Source of the DNA: Pleurotus djamor
Taxonomy: Eukaryota > Basidiomycota > Agaricomycetes > Agaricales > Pleurotaceae
Reading direction: 5' to 3'
DNA: 64,000 nucleotides
Assembly: GCA_029747585.1 (NCBI GenBank)
Contig: JAPEVF010000027.1
Span: 1-64,000, forward strand
Under the pieces are notes generated by a model. That model worked only from the letters and a program-made list of their open reading frames with translations, did no database searches and had not been told where the DNA came from. Within the stretch, counting starts at the first letter, position 1. The number at the start of each line of letters is the position of its first letter. This document shows, piece by piece, positions 31,669-42,682 of this stretch. Both the position numbers and the translations under genes were made by a program.

Positions 31669-33657
31669 CTACGAACTTGGACTTCCTAGCCCGTCGTTGG
31701 GAGATTGACTATTTGCAAAGGAGATCCAGTAGTCCATCATCTGAACTGACAGCCTTTTTGTTGAAACGGAGGCTGGCTCAAAGGGTTGACCATAAACAAA
31801 CGGAATATTTGCACTGTGATAAACTTTGAACAGCATCAGTATACAAGACGACGAATGGAATACTAGAAGGTGCTCACCTCCCCGATGAGGCGGCGTAACC
31901 TCCTGATGCTGGGTGAAAAGATACGTGTAAATGGGCGCGCCTGCTTGGGAGAAAATTCTGTTGAACTGTCGAACAGGAGCTACCAATATTAGATCCCCCA
32001 CTGCGGCCCGAAGTTAGGATAAGTACTGTTATTGATACAACGAAGCAATACTCACTTAGTGAAGCCATGCGCTTGAACTGTGTGCTGAAGCCAAAGGTTT
32101 CGTTGCCAGTGCCATACGGAGAACCTAATGAAGGGATATCCGGATAGAGCTCCAATAAGCGATCAGCCAATGCATCGAGTTCCTCGGGGCTAGCCATGGA
32201 ATTGGCAAATTGCCTAAGGAGCGCGTCCTTGATAGTTTGTGTTGAGTTGACCGATTGGGGAGCAATCCCCGTACCTACAGTACAAAGTTCGTGTGGGGTT
32301 CGGTCACAACAGCCTATTGCATCGCACCTTCGTCGAGATTAACCCCGGTGAGGATGGGAATATCAATGGAACCTAACTGCGCCAGAAGTTTTGAGGGGCG
32401 ATCAGGTATCACACCGCCGGGCCCATCGGTGGAAGGAGGGAAGGACAATGAGCGCGAGGCAGCAAGCTGACTAGCATTGAATAAATCCTCGGATGTCAGC
32501 CGTCGTATGCAAGCCCAGGAATTGACACTAGAATTCGCACAACCCGCGGCCTCAACAAAACCGTCCCAATTGCGATTGCGAAGCTCGGGACGTCCACCAA
32601 GCACGGACAAGGCACCTGAATGGAGAATCTTAGGGCGGATGAGTAGGATAGAGGGTCATTAGCAAAGCAATCTTACAACACTGCTCGCGAATTTTCTGAA
32701 CTCGGGGTTGATGAGGTGTGCAGCAAGGGCGATTGCACCAGCGCTCTCACCAAAGAAAGTCACCTGGTTGTATCTTAGAACGGAGAGCTTAACAGACAAA
32801 TGTTTAATACACACTTTCTTCGGGTCCCCTCCGAAAGCTGCGATATTATCACGGATCCACTCGAAAGCAACCATTTGGTCCTTCATTCCAAGGTTTGCTA
32901 AACCCTTCGTCGTTGCTTCGATACCTTGAGGAAAGCCCAGAGCACCAAGCCGGTAGTTCAGGTTAACGTAGATGATTGGTGTTCCCTATGAATGTCNTTA
33001 GGCGCGGGGAAAGCAGCTATGAAGTTGAGACACACTCGGNACACACTGTGCGACAGAAGGTTCGTTGCATTGAACTCAGGACTAGAAGATCTTCCAGCTG
33101 ATTTCGATGGGATCAATACGATGAGCAGTGAATCAAAAAGGAGCTGAGACTGACAAGAGAATGCCCCTCCATGGATCCAAACCATGACAGGGAGCGCAGA
33201 CGAGTGGTTCGTCCCTGCAGGTCGCTGAATATTCAAGGCTAAACAGTCCTCAGAAACAGGGACTTCGGGGACAGGGTAGAACTACAGTGAATGAGAACAT
33301 ATATCGGCATTGTACGGGTGGTAGGAACGCACAGTTTGGATACAGGCGTGACCGAATTCGCGGGCATGGTACGGTGACTCCAATTTGCGCTTTGGTTGAG
33401 CTAGTCGAAGACGCAGGTTTCCGACGGGTGGCTCAGCATATGGGATCCCTAGATAAGGTATGCAATATCGCATGAGTTAAGTAGTACTCTTGAGAGGAGG
33501 TTGAAACTTGAGATCACATACCTCGAAATGCTTCCTGGTTCGCGAGACCGACGCGTAGCCCAATGACGGATGTACCATCGTGAAGGCTCACGCGAGGTTC
33601 GGTTACACTTGCGAGACAGAGCACGGGTAGAATCACGACCACGATAGGGAAGAACAT
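31669..33657 (-). CDS. Secreted type-B carboxylesterase
   Basis: Start at 33657 with signal peptide [17 protein letters not shown], then [15 protein letters not shown] and, after an intron, [18 protein letters not shown]. Next are [25 protein letters not shown] (oxyanion hole region), [33 protein letters not shown] and [15 protein letters not shown] (nucleophile Ser in GESAG). Later exons include [11 protein letters not shown] (the region of the acid residue), [18 protein letters not shown] and [12 protein letters not shown]. The order matches the carboxylesterase/cholinesterase-type alpha/beta hydrolases, which cut ester bonds outside the cell. Stop at 31669 follows [17 protein letters not shown], somewhat earlier than usual for the family (a tail with WP and about 20-30 residues is missing), so the last exon may be misread. 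The catalytic His region is not clear to me. Two N bases lie near 32998 and 33040. Confidence 0.83.
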
Positions 33658-34797
33658 TGGTGGTGTGATATGACTAGAAGGGGGTTGGTGCCTTTTTATG
33701 CAGGATTTCAGGCATGATTTTGGAAGGATAGGTGCGCACGTTGAACGTTTGAACGTTCAAGAGTGACTTCAATCAGACGTCTTCTACACTCGATACAGAG
33801 TTCGGGTGACTTAGGCCAATTGGGAAAAGTGAACGCATGTCGAAGGCACGTTATATGGGAGGCATCCGACCGGAACCAATATTTTGACACTTCGAACATG
33901 CGATTACGGCCAACTGGCGAACACTTGGCTATACTTCATACTTATCAACGACTGTGGTCTTTTTGAGAAAGAGGGAAAGAGAGGAAATAAATGAACATTA
34001 CTCAGGCGACTCGAAAACGGGGTTTTTCTGGTGGTGAAGCCTACGGCCCAAAGCTTGTACGTCGGAGAAGCCTTATAAGTAACTTCTCTCCTCAGAGGGA
34101 TCGGCTGTCACTAGTCACTCTCGACAAAACGATTGGTTTCCAAGCCTCATTTTGACTGATTGCGTCGAGGGCAAGAAGTTGCATATCTGGATTGGACGGT
34201 GGGTTGTTGAATTTCCAACTTTGGCGATTTTTGCACCAAGCAAGACATCGGGCTTGGAGGTGCCTCACGAGCTCCGCGCGACATCGTCGTCGTCGTCGAT
34301 CTTCTCTCCGTTGCCAACTTATTTGGTATGTCACAAGCGAAAATGGGCGGCTAAGTGCTTCTAGGTAAAAAATCGGTCACTTTTGACACCACTTCTGATG
34401 ATGAGGGACGTAACCAGTTGGACCTATATTGGCCAAGCCAAGCCCACGATAACGGAAAATCAGTCTCCTAACGCACATACGTTGCTTTGCACCTTTGCAA
34501 ACGCTTCGTAGTCGTACCAGGAAGTAGGTGAGTGGTAGAAGAATCCCCTTTGCGAACTTTCTTGCTGACCCGACGAATACACCAGCACCGACGTTGCTTC
34601 CAAGCTCGTCTGCGCCGGCGCCTTTGTGCGATACGTTCTTCCCTGAGCATGTTATTGATGTGGACAAATGCCAAGGACGAGCCAAGGCTCCCTGTTTTCA
34701 AGGCCCGAACGTCGTTTTTCTCCCCTTCATAACGCACCAGCAACATCTCCAACCTCATTCTTTCCTCTCTCCTCTCTCCTACTCCCAACTATTATAA
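33658..34797. other. Divergent promoter region
   Basis: Separates the carboxylesterase (minus) from the surface glycoprotein (plus). A TATA-like CATAAAAA on the minus strand near 33697 may serve the esterase. Several overlapping ORFs on both strands between 34090 and 34790 have no conserved appearance and I leave them out. Confidence 0.4.
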
Positions 34798-36223
34798 TGT
34801 TCACCCACGCTCGTTTTGTCGCTCTCGCTATCGCCTCTGCTGCCTTCCTCGTCAAGGCCCAGACTCCCGCCGTGGACAACCCAGCACCCATTGGGACGTT
34901 CCCAGTTACGCCGCTTGCTGAAAAGCGTTTCGCGTACCCGGATGGCATTGTGAGGACATTCTGACTACAGGACCAACTTTGTCGCTCATGGATGGTCTCA
35001 ATTTCATCTTTTCAGCCTTACCAAGCCGACACTGAACACCTCATTCGTGGCGTCCAGCACGGTTACAACAGGTGTAACTCAACAACCGAAAACCAGGAGT
35101 CTCTTTGCCAAACTGCTTTCGTCAACTCCGTCGATGGTTCGTTCACATTTTCGTTCATTCGTTTGTCTGGGTTGACGAACTTGGTTTTTTTTTTCTTCCG
35201 ACCGATAGACTTCTGCCTCTGGGGTGCTGACAAGCCCAACTCCCTCGTCGGAAACTCTGAGGGTGAAGCCGTTGCCTACTGCTCCAAGCCAGGCCATGGA
35301 ACCCGTCTATTCCCTAACGGTGCCTTGAANGGGTGTTCAGTTCATCCGTACACCTGATTACCTCCAGGTTGTTGGTTTCATTGACCAAACCCGAATCAAC
35401 TGGGCTTCTGGTGACTGGGGAGGAGAGATGGACCCTCACGGCGCCGATCTCGTGCGTACATTTTCACTTGAAACAACGGAAGCTGTTTTTCTGACGGTTG
35501 ATTTTTTTTCTAGCGTGGTAACCCATTGGGTGGTCTTATGTACTCCAATGGTTGGTCGAACGGCAACAATGACAGCTACGCCCAAGTCATCGAATGGCAC
35601 AAGTTAGTTGCTTTCTCTCTTCTTCGTCTCGAATACCTAGACGCTTACTATCCACTCCTAGCTTCATGGGTGGTGACGCTTTCTGTATGAAAGTCTGTGA
35701 CCAAACCAAGCCTAATGCTGCTCGTTACTGCGAGCACATCCTCGATCGTATCGGCTGTGCCTACAACGCTCCTCACAACGCCCAACCTGGCGTTTTCGAA
35801 TCCTGCCTCGGCGACAACCAGGACTTCCCTGGTATCTATACCGACGCCGCCGGTGCCGTCCAGACTTACACTCAACCCCCTGAGCACCTCGGCCCCATCT
35901 CCACCATGCCATACACCGCTCGCGTCCCTGCCAGCAGCAGCTGCGTTCAATACCAAAGCGCTGAGCTCTACGCCGCCCTCGCATCCGTCTCTGTCCCTGC
36001 TCCCGCTGGAACATGGGCAGCCAGCGGTAGCGCTGGCGCTTCCGGTTCTGCCACTGGAACTGCTTCAGGATCATCCCCCACCGCTACTGGAGGATCCTCC
36101 AGCTCAAGCAGGACCGGAACCGCCGATAGCGCCAACTCAACAAGTAACGATGCTAGCGTCGTTGCCTTGTCAGGCGCTGTCTCTGTCTTCGGTGTCCTCT
36201 TCTCCGCTCTCTTCCTGTCATGA
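34798..36223 (+). CDS. Macrophage-activating-glycoprotein-like surface protein, GPI-type
   Basis: Signal peptide (MFTHARFVALAIASAAFLV) then KAQTPAVDNPAPIG. Exons continue PYQADTEHLIRGVQHGYNRC, SLCQTAFVNSVDDFCLWG, AYCSKPGHGTRLFPNGAL, GVQFIRTPDYLQVVGFID, INWASGDWGGEMDPHGADL, NPLGGLMYSNGW, CMKVCDQTKPNAARYCEH, DRIGCAYNAPHN and FESCLGDNQDFPG. A Ser/Thr/Gly-rich tail ends in a hydrophobic segment (VVALSGAVSVFGVLF) fitting GPI-anchor addition. This layout is known from basidiomycete genomes as macrophage-activating glycoprotein homologues; biochemical role unclear, likely at the cell wall. The N at 35330 adds one base too many: leaving it out restores the frame (GALKGVQF). Confidence 0.85.
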
Positions 36224-36690
36224 ATGACTTGTTGACATAACTCTCCGCATCCACACGTCGTTTATGTCCTGGCTTTCATGCATGTTGTTTTTCCTCCCTT
36301 TCATTGGACTTAGAGGAGAGATGTTAGTTACCCCACGCATTTATTTTATATACACAGTTATTGGATGGGTTTATATGTCGATGACAACGAATGCCTCTCC
36401 TTCATAGATTTCATTGGGCTTTGAGTGACTAAGTTTGGTGTGATGCTGAGCTTATGTGTGCAATGTTTTGTTCAGGAAGGCGAGTAACCTGATCGGTTCT
36501 AAGAATCGTAACTACGCAAGGGGGGGGGGGGTGCGATCAGTCGTAAAATATGACACTCAAGCTATACTCAAGCTTGATAAATACTAACTATGAAATAGGT
36601 TCAACGAAAAGTGCTAGTGATGCAGAATATGTCTGGAACAATAATAATGCAGATGATCGTAAGTAAGAAGAGAGTTCAGCTAATTAAGAA
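36224..36690. other. Convergent 3' region with a poly-G tract
   Basis: Between two convergent genes. Contains a run of 12 G (36520-36531) and AT-rich sequence either side. No gene seen. Confidence 0.5.
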
Positions 36691-38313
36691 CTACGACGCT
36701 ATGCCAGTAGGCGCCGTCAAGGGAACATCAAAGGATACGTGAGGTAAAGGAGGTGGTAGTGGTGACGTCGACGAAGGGGGTTGCTTTCGTATTGGTTTGA
36801 CAGGGAATGGAGATACACGACCCCTTGACTGCGACCTTGATGATGCAGCAGACACAGGTGAAACCGCAGCGCTTCGGGGCGACCGTGATTCTGTTGGGTC
36901 AATGGAAAGGTGGGACAGCGGAGGGACAACACGAGGGGCGTTGTGAAGGTCGGGTGTTGAGAGAGCTTTCGTGTTCAACACGCGAGCTGAAGGTGGTGGT
37001 GGTATGGGTGGTAGCTCCTTGTTTGCAAACTGCGGCTCAACGGGCGAAGCATCTTTGCTTTCGGCCGCCGCTGCGGTCGTCGAGTTCTTAGATTTCCTCT
37101 TGAAAGATAGACGGCTAAATAAAGATGTGTACGGTGATTGTGGGGGCGTTTGTCGGGGAGAAGACGACCTAGATGACGATTTGGATAATGAAGAAAAGAT
37201 ATTGGATCGGGGGGATATTGGATTAATGGGTTGATCGACGGGGAAGTCCGCTGCCTGGTTGCTGGAGAGGGGCGGAACGGGAGGGAGTGCGTCCGCCTTC
37301 ATCCAGGGTATGGTTGGTGAATCGGGTGAAGCTGCGGAATAAGGAGTAGGCGGGGGAGAAGGTAAGCGAAGAATCGTCGAGCTGGGCGTGACGGGAACGA
37401 AAGGTCCAGATCTACCGGACGTAGTCGATGTTGGTGAGCCGATGGTGGCCTTGCGCACAACGAGGGGAGGTGTAGGTGGTATGACGGGGGTAGTTTCGGT
37501 GGACTCTGTTACATCTGTGGGCACTTGTTGTTTTGCGGGCAATTTATCCCTTTCCCGTGAAGCCGGAAATAGCTGCAAGTGAGATGGCGTGTGCAACGAA
37601 CTCTCTGACGAGGTGAACGACGTATTGGTTGGTGATGCAGATGGCAAGGGCAATTGTCTCGAAAAAGGAGAGTTTGATACTGGAGTTGCTGGCGCGCTGG
37701 ATAGGTCGATGTCATAGGACTGCAACAGTTCTTTCCCCCAAACTGTGGAGACGTAGGAAAGCTCCGGGTCCTCATCATCATCTGGCGTCGAGGTAACCGT
37801 GATGAAGGGGCCATTGGACTTTGAAGAATCGATGGAGAGGGGATTGGGAGACCTAGATGCAAATGTTGCACTTCTCGCCAGAGTGCTGGATGATCCAGCA
37901 ACCGGTTCGCCCAAGGAAAAGGACAAAACCTCGCTCTGGGAGACCTGATGTGAGGGTCCTGTTCGACCACCAGTCTTCGCCGTCGCCAAAGCCTTTCTCG
38001 ATGCTGCACGAACCAATCGAGTTGTTGCCAACGCAGCGTAGGCATCTTCGAGCTTCCTGACATGCTCGTTCAGAGACGTCGACGAACTGTTCACCGAGTT
38101 GTCTTGTTTTCTTCCACTGCTCCCGAACGATTCTGTACTTCCCAGCAACCGATGATTGATTTCCTTGCTTTCTGGTATGATGTTGTTCTCTGGGGCGATG
38201 CCTCGCTCATCGAATATCCAATCTGCGAATCTATCATCACGAAGCAACCCCAATTGAAGCGCAGCGTCCAGCACAGAAGCACGAAGTTCGTTGGTCGACT
38301 GAGGACCGGTCAT
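36691..38313 (-). CDS. Ser/Pro-rich intrinsically disordered protein, unknown
   Basis: Uninterrupted frame on the minus strand. The likely start is the Met at 38313 (MTGPQSTNELRASVLDAALQ) because the region before it in the same frame (to 38610) is low-complexity sequence from a GAT/AAT microsatellite. The N terminus has an ordered, charged stretch (LQLGLLRDDRFADWIFDE, HVRKLEDAYAALATTRLVR). The remainder is rich in Ser and Pro, with poly-Pro motifs that could bind SH3 or WW domains (IPPTPP, LPPIPPPPSA, SPLPPPLPHV) and FSRLSFKRKSK, a basic cluster. Such proteins in fungi often act as scaffolds in signalling or polarity; nothing here identifies a pathway. It is head to head with MED22. Confidence 0.7.
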   Translation of the reverse strand: MTGPQSTNELRASVLDAALQLGLLRDDRFADWIFDERGIAPENNIIPESKEINHRLLGSTESFGSSGRKQDNSVNSSSTSLNEHVRKLEDAYAALATTRLVRAASRKALATAKTGGRTGPSHQVSQSEVLSFSLGEPVAGSSSTLARSATFASRSPNPLSIDSSKSNGPFITVTSTPDDDEDPELSYVSTVWGKELLQSYDIDLSSAPATPVSNSPFSRQLPLPSASPTNTSFTSSESSLHTPSHLQLFPASRERDKLPAKQQVPTDVTESTETTPVIPPTPPLVVRKATIGSPTSTTSGRSGPFVPVTPSSTILRLPSPPPTPYSAASPDSPTIPWMKADALPPVPPLSSNQAADFPVDQPINPISPRSNIFSSLSKSSSRSSSPRQTPPQSPYTSLFSRLSFKRKSKNSTTAAAAESKDASPVEPQFANKELPPIPPPPSARVLNTKALSTPDLHNAPRVVPPLSHLSIDPTESRSPRSAAVSPVSAASSRSQSRGRVSPFPVKPIRKQPPSSTSPLPPPLPHVSFDVPLTAPTGIAS

Positions 38314-38502
38314 TAAGAGGATGGAGTGTGGAGGTTTGGAGAAGGGAACACAAGGCCGAAAAAAAGCTCGGACCAAAGGAAGACCACATTTCCAAAACGC
38401 GTGATATTTTCGGATGAGTCCCTGACGACTGTGCATTGTATCTGCCAGTTCTGGGCGTGACGAGGCCGCCGTACAACGCTGAGGATCATAATGAAGGCGG
38501 AA

Positions 38503-38527
38503 TGATGATGATGATGATAATAATAAC
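38503..38527. repeat. GAT/AAT trinucleotide microsatellite
   Basis: A short run of GATGATGATGATGATAATAATAA in the promoter between the Ser/Pro-rich gene and MED22, responsible for a false low-complexity reading frame on the minus strand. The whole divergent spacer is 38314-38628. Confidence 0.6.
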
Positions 38528-38628
38528 AGGAAAGTAGTGAACGTTGTGCTATTGCTTCTGCTCATCATCATATCATTGCAACTAAGCAACCCCGGTTCGG
38601 TACCAATCACCCTCTCCTCTCAACCACC

Positions 38629-39247
38629 ATGTCCGAAGTTCCTCAAACAGATGTCTCTAGGCCGTCCGCACTACCAACTGCGAACCTTCTCAAACGACAA
38701 AGAAATATAAGCAGCCAGGCCTCCATCGACCAGAATTCTGACGAGTACCTTGATTCTATCGAGGAGGAATGGAACAAAAAGATTGATATGGAGGTCGAAA
38801 CCCTTGTGGACGGTATGGTCGACCTCGTCAGCTTGGCCTCGGTATGACACGTCCCCAAGGACATCTCGTTGACTAGATGTACTGACATTTTGACTAGGTT
38901 GGCGACAAAGACAAGTTCAAAGTCGCGCAAGAGGCTTTTCAGGCGCAATGTCGCGCCGAATCAATGGTATGGACAACTGTCTTTCCTTTCTCCTCGGGCT
39001 TATATCTCCCTTCACGCTCTAGGTTCGCGCAGCAAACTCACTACTTGCCGTTACCCATTCAATGAAGTTGCTGCTTTTGCTGTCTGACGAGGTTCAAATT
39101 GCCCATCGTCGCGATACCGAGCTCAAAGATCTCCGCGAGGAGTCAGATGGTGCGAAGCGACAGGTCGCAACGATTCTGGACGAACTCTTTGGGCGTTCAC
39201 AAGCAGATCCGCCCCTCGTTTCGGCCGATGAACAAATCTCCAAATGA
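38629..39247 (+). CDS. MED22: Mediator subunit Med22
   Basis: Three exons (38629-38841, 38898-38966, 39023-39247) join to 168 residues. The start is MSEVPQTDVSRPSALP; then LLKRQRNISSQASIDQNSDE, DSIEEEWNKKIDMEVETLVD, DKDKFKVAQEAFQAQCRAES, MVRAANSLLAVTHSMKLLLL and LSDEVQIAHRRDTELKDL. This is the Med22 (Srb6) helical core, which pairs with Med11 in the Mediator head and contacts RNA polymerase II; nuclear. The final ~100 nt occur again in decayed form at 42342-42446, showing that the 3' end was included in a tandem duplication. Confidence 0.93.
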
Positions 39248-39593
39248 TGACCTTGGTGATGTGCATCGTGCATCATACGCTGGTGGTGCATACTGTTGGT
39301 ATAGCGAATGCCCACCCATCACTTCGGATGCATTCATGGTCAACGGACGCTGCGCCGGGTCGTCATATTCCATGGTGATAGAACGGTCCTGATAAAGGCA
39401 GACAGATCGTTCCAGCTTCTACGTCGTAGTCCCACAAGCCATGGACTCTGATACCCTTGTTACGTTTCGGATGCTGAATGAACAGTCCTCATCCCACGAT
39501 CAGCTCGAGTATCGCTTAATGGTCAAGCACATGTTCGTTCATGTATTCTAAACATAGATATCAGGACACTTGGTCTCTTCTCTGGACACTTCC

Positions 39594-41740
39594 ATGGAGC
39601 AACCATCCGACGACTCATATGTCTCTAAGTTGTCTGCGTGGTACATCGCTCAACCTGACAAAGTTATCCCTTTGAACGCTTCGGCTGCCATGAAGGGTGC
39701 TAAGAGGGTGTGTGAATTCAAGTAAGTCGGCGATCATAANGCATCTACTTACAATCAGTATACTTTGGAGATCCATTGATGAGTTTTGCGCAGAGTTCCC
39801 TTCGAGAGCCAAAGCTCGTCAAAGAAATCTCGGTATCACGTCCATCTGCATTGACAACCTGTTTGTATACTGAGATGGCGATCTCGAGGTTTAGGATTAT
39901 CTCTGAAAGTGATCGCTCGAGTGCGAACCATACCTCTGTTGTTCCTCCTACGCCTCCTCCTCCTACCTTCCCGCTCTCCCGTACGAGTACAGATTTCGTA
40001 GCATCTCTACCCCCGCCAGATCAAAATACATCGTGGGCAGAACCAAGGCCTCCGGCCACGGGTGAGAATCCCCCTCCTCAAGACTGCCTCCTCTAATCCA
40101 CCGTATCACAGGTATCGAACACCCGGCGGGACCCCTTCCTACGCAGGGTAGACTGGTGTTCCCTTTGCCATACTCCCGCCCGCTATCCCTTCCTGCTCAT
40201 GTTACGTTTCAAGAGGCTCAAATTCCACTTCGCCCTGAAATATCTCTTCACGTCTCCCTCTCTGTTTTGGACACCATCAGACTGATACTTAGGGATATTC
40301 AACAGTGGAAAGAGCACCATAATCTCTTTGCCCTTGCTGCGCTTGTCAGACAAGCGGAAGAATATACGGATTTCGAGGCACCATCTATGAATGCCTTGAC
40401 CGGCGAGAAGCTTGTTAAAACCTGTCTCTGGCCCTACAGCGATATTGTCCACAATCTTCACATGGCCTTCGTTTCAAGCGAAAGTTTCTACGACCGACTT
40501 CTATCCTCAGCCAGCGGGATCCCAAACAGATGCATACCTTACTTGATGGACACGGCTCGGTTAATCCTACGAGATCGTGTTACTCTTCGCATCGCTCTCA
40601 GGACCATCGTCTTCCCGTTCTACCATTGGTCCAGCAGGTCTTCAATGCTTCTGGCCAAACTTCTGGCATACGTACGTTGCCCCTAGTGATGTTGTTCTTT
40701 CAAAAGTATAACCCTTCCTCCAGGTGACGGCGCAGACCATACCGGACGACTATTCATGCGGCATACTTCGTTCGAAGTCAGTTCAGATGCTGGCACCTAC
40801 CACCTGGATAGACGATGACGTTATAAACTATTTCTCTGGTATGTACTTCACTCGCAAAGGCTTTCTTTTTCCGCAAACCCATCGTCCATATCTTCTCCCT
40901 GTTTCTTAGGGAACCCATCTGGGCAACAATTGGTTATCCTTGGAAATGGCGAAGTGCTTTTTTGCTCGCCCCTCTTCTGGTCGTCTCTTTTAGCCAAGTA
41001 TAGGACAAAAACCTTGAAAGATATGCTCTGGGATGGGGTAACCCCGTGGTCTCTCATATGACAGTCAATCAGACTCACATCATCCGTACAGATCTTGAAT
41101 TTACATTCGATGTCTAAGATCAAACGCATCCTCGTGCCCATTCACTACCACCAAAACCACTGGATTCTAGCGCATTGTAACCTCAGGGACTTGATCATTG
41201 AAATTTACGACACATTACCCAGTTCTCCATCGTCAGGTTCAGAACAGCCGCAGTATGGTGAAGAAGTGGATGTAGGCATCACCCTCTGCGCCTACTACCC
41301 CCTGTTTAAATGAATTGCGTCTTTCAGGTGATCAAGGCTTGGCTCTCCGTCCTACGGAATCGTTTCAAATCAACTTACCCCCCGTCAGAGAGGGAGCCTT
41401 GGACAATAAAGGCCCCAATGGTTGATGTACGTCCTAGTTTTCTCCTTCATCTCTTCTAAAGCGACCATGGCTGGGACAGGTACCTGAACAAGGGAATCCA
41501 AACGATTGTGGTGTCTACGTTATCATGTTTGTTCGCCATCTAACGACAGGCTACAAAGTAAATCATGACAACGTGCACCGGATGGAAAAAATCGGACGAC
41601 GTTGGAAATTTTACACTGTTGGGAGGCTGAGGTTCTGGGTGGAACTTCCCAAATCGCTTGGTCAGTGGGAGACTATACCGAAAGTCCTGCGCCACCTACC
41701 ATCGTACCAGCATTACGCCGCCAATGACCTGCCAATATAG
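39594..41740 (+). CDS. Ulp1-like C48 cysteine protease, copy A
   Basis: First of two tandem genes. The C-terminal half is a C48 (SUMO-protease fold) domain: TTWIDDDVINYFSG (matching WLNDEVINFY of Ulp1), EVLFCSPLFW, HYHQNHWILAHCN (catalytic His), LIIEIYDTLPSS (Asp) and PNDCGVYVIMFVRHL (Cys), ending HYAANDLPI at 41740. The N-terminal half has a conserved unknown region: LVFPLPYSRPLSLPAHVTF, LHVSLSVLDTIRLILRDIQ, LAALVRQAEEY, CLWPYSDIVHNLHMAFVS and LRTIVFPFYHW. Compared with copy B, one base is missing near 39520, so the upstream start is lost and I take the Met at 39594 (MEQPSDDSYVSKL) as start. Exons 2-3 (39760-40100), which contain an N at 39740 nearby, are uncertain. Probable role: removal of SUMO or a similar tag; unproven. 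Confidence 0.65.
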
Positions 41741-41748
41741 CTTTCAGG

Positions 41749-42338
41749 GGTAGTACTATGTAATATTCCCACACACATCGGCCACAGGCTGGCGCCTGCG
41801 TTCTCGATCTTTGAATTATCCAAATTCGAAAATCCTTCATCCACAGTGGAATCCTGCAGACACCTGTACATTAAGCAGATGGTCGCGACTTGCATGACTT
41901 TTGAGTCGCTGCACTGAAAACAGGTGTCGCGGAACGGGAGTGCACGACTAAGATTCTAACGATTGGAAGGTAACCCATACGGAGGCTTCTTCGGCACTGT
42001 AACTTGGTATGTTATCTGTTTTCGGAGTACGCGAAGTTTTATTCATTGATGTTAAGCTAGTTCACCTGCAGCAAATCTCCACCTATTATCTGGTGCTCTT
42101 GAAGATCGACGTGGCGACCACACTGAACCAAATTCTCCCTGCTTGCACACTCCGAACCTTGACATCATCAAAGGACGAAGTCATGGCTGCTCGATATCAA
42201 TCTACTAGTCCTCAGTGATGCTGTAAACGTATTCGACGCGCTGTTTATGGCTGCCAAAGCAGCTTTATGAAATGCGAGAGTCCCCAGGACAAACATCATC
42301 GAATACAAGCCCTCGCGACGAAATAATTTCGTCGCGAG
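41749..42338 (+). pseudogene. RRP42 fragment (front two thirds), decayed
   Basis: Aligns throughout with 45000-45670 of the intact RRP42: shared words include TCCTTCATCCA, CAGACACCTGTACAT, GGGAGTGCACG, CCTTGACATCATCAAAGGACG and ATTCGACGCG. The start ATG is missing (the counterpart of the intact ATG region reads TGAATTATCC), the frame is broken by TGA (in CTGCACTGAAAACAGG) and by small deletions, and the last third of the gene is absent. It ends at a hairpin that marks the duplication junction. Confidence 0.85.
42312..42338. repeat. Perfect 13-bp inverted repeat at the duplication junction
   Basis: CTCGCGACGAAAT, one A, then its exact reverse complement. The homologous place in intact RRP42 (45652-45678) is only partly self-complementary, so the perfect hairpin arose in the decayed copy. 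Confidence 0.8.
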
Positions 42339-42341
42339 ATA

Positions 42342-42446
42342 GTACGAAGCGGCAGGTCGCGAGTCGCGACGATTCTGGGTGAACTCTTTGGACGTTCGCA
42401 AGCAGATCCGCCCACCGTTTCGGCCGATGAACGACACTCCAAATGA
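42342..42446 (+). pseudogene. MED22 3'-end fragment
   Basis: Repeats the last ~100 nt of MED22 (39146-39247) with a 6-bp insertion (GAGTCG) and several substitutions: GAAGCGGCAGGTCGC, ACGATTCTGGG, GAACTCTTTGGACGTTCGC and CGTTTCGGCCGATGAACGA. It has no upstream part of the gene. Directly follows the RRP42 fragment, so the two form one fused relic of the duplication join. Confidence 0.87.
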
Positions 42447-42682
42447 TGTCATCTATGTATATCCTTGGTGATGTGCATCGCACACCGATGGTGTATAGCT
42501 AAGGCCGCCTACCTATCACTTCCGACGCGTCCATGGTCCACGGAGGTTCACTGCACCGGGTCGTCCTATATCCGATGATAAAGCGGTCGCGGTAGAGGAA
42601 GACAGATCGTATCGTCGTATTCTCGCAAGTCACGGACTTTCATGCCGTTGTTACCGTTTCGAATGAATATGATATATGATGC

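Noticed and set aside
34092..34797. Several overlapping ORFs upstream of the surface glycoprotein
   Set aside because: No conserved motif, overlaps on both strands, and placed where promoters are expected.
35697..36227. A 176-residue Pro/Thr-rich ORF
   Set aside because: Alternative frame over the Ser/Thr-rich exon of the surface glycoprotein; low-complexity by-product.
36520..36531. Run of 12 G as a quadruplex element
   Set aside because: A single homopolymer in a 3' spacer, more likely replication slippage or assembly noise; nothing else supports a function.
36691..38610. A 639-residue reading starting at 38610
   Set aside because: The first ~100 residues come from a microsatellite and the shared promoter with MED22; the Met at 38313 begins a more protein-like sequence.
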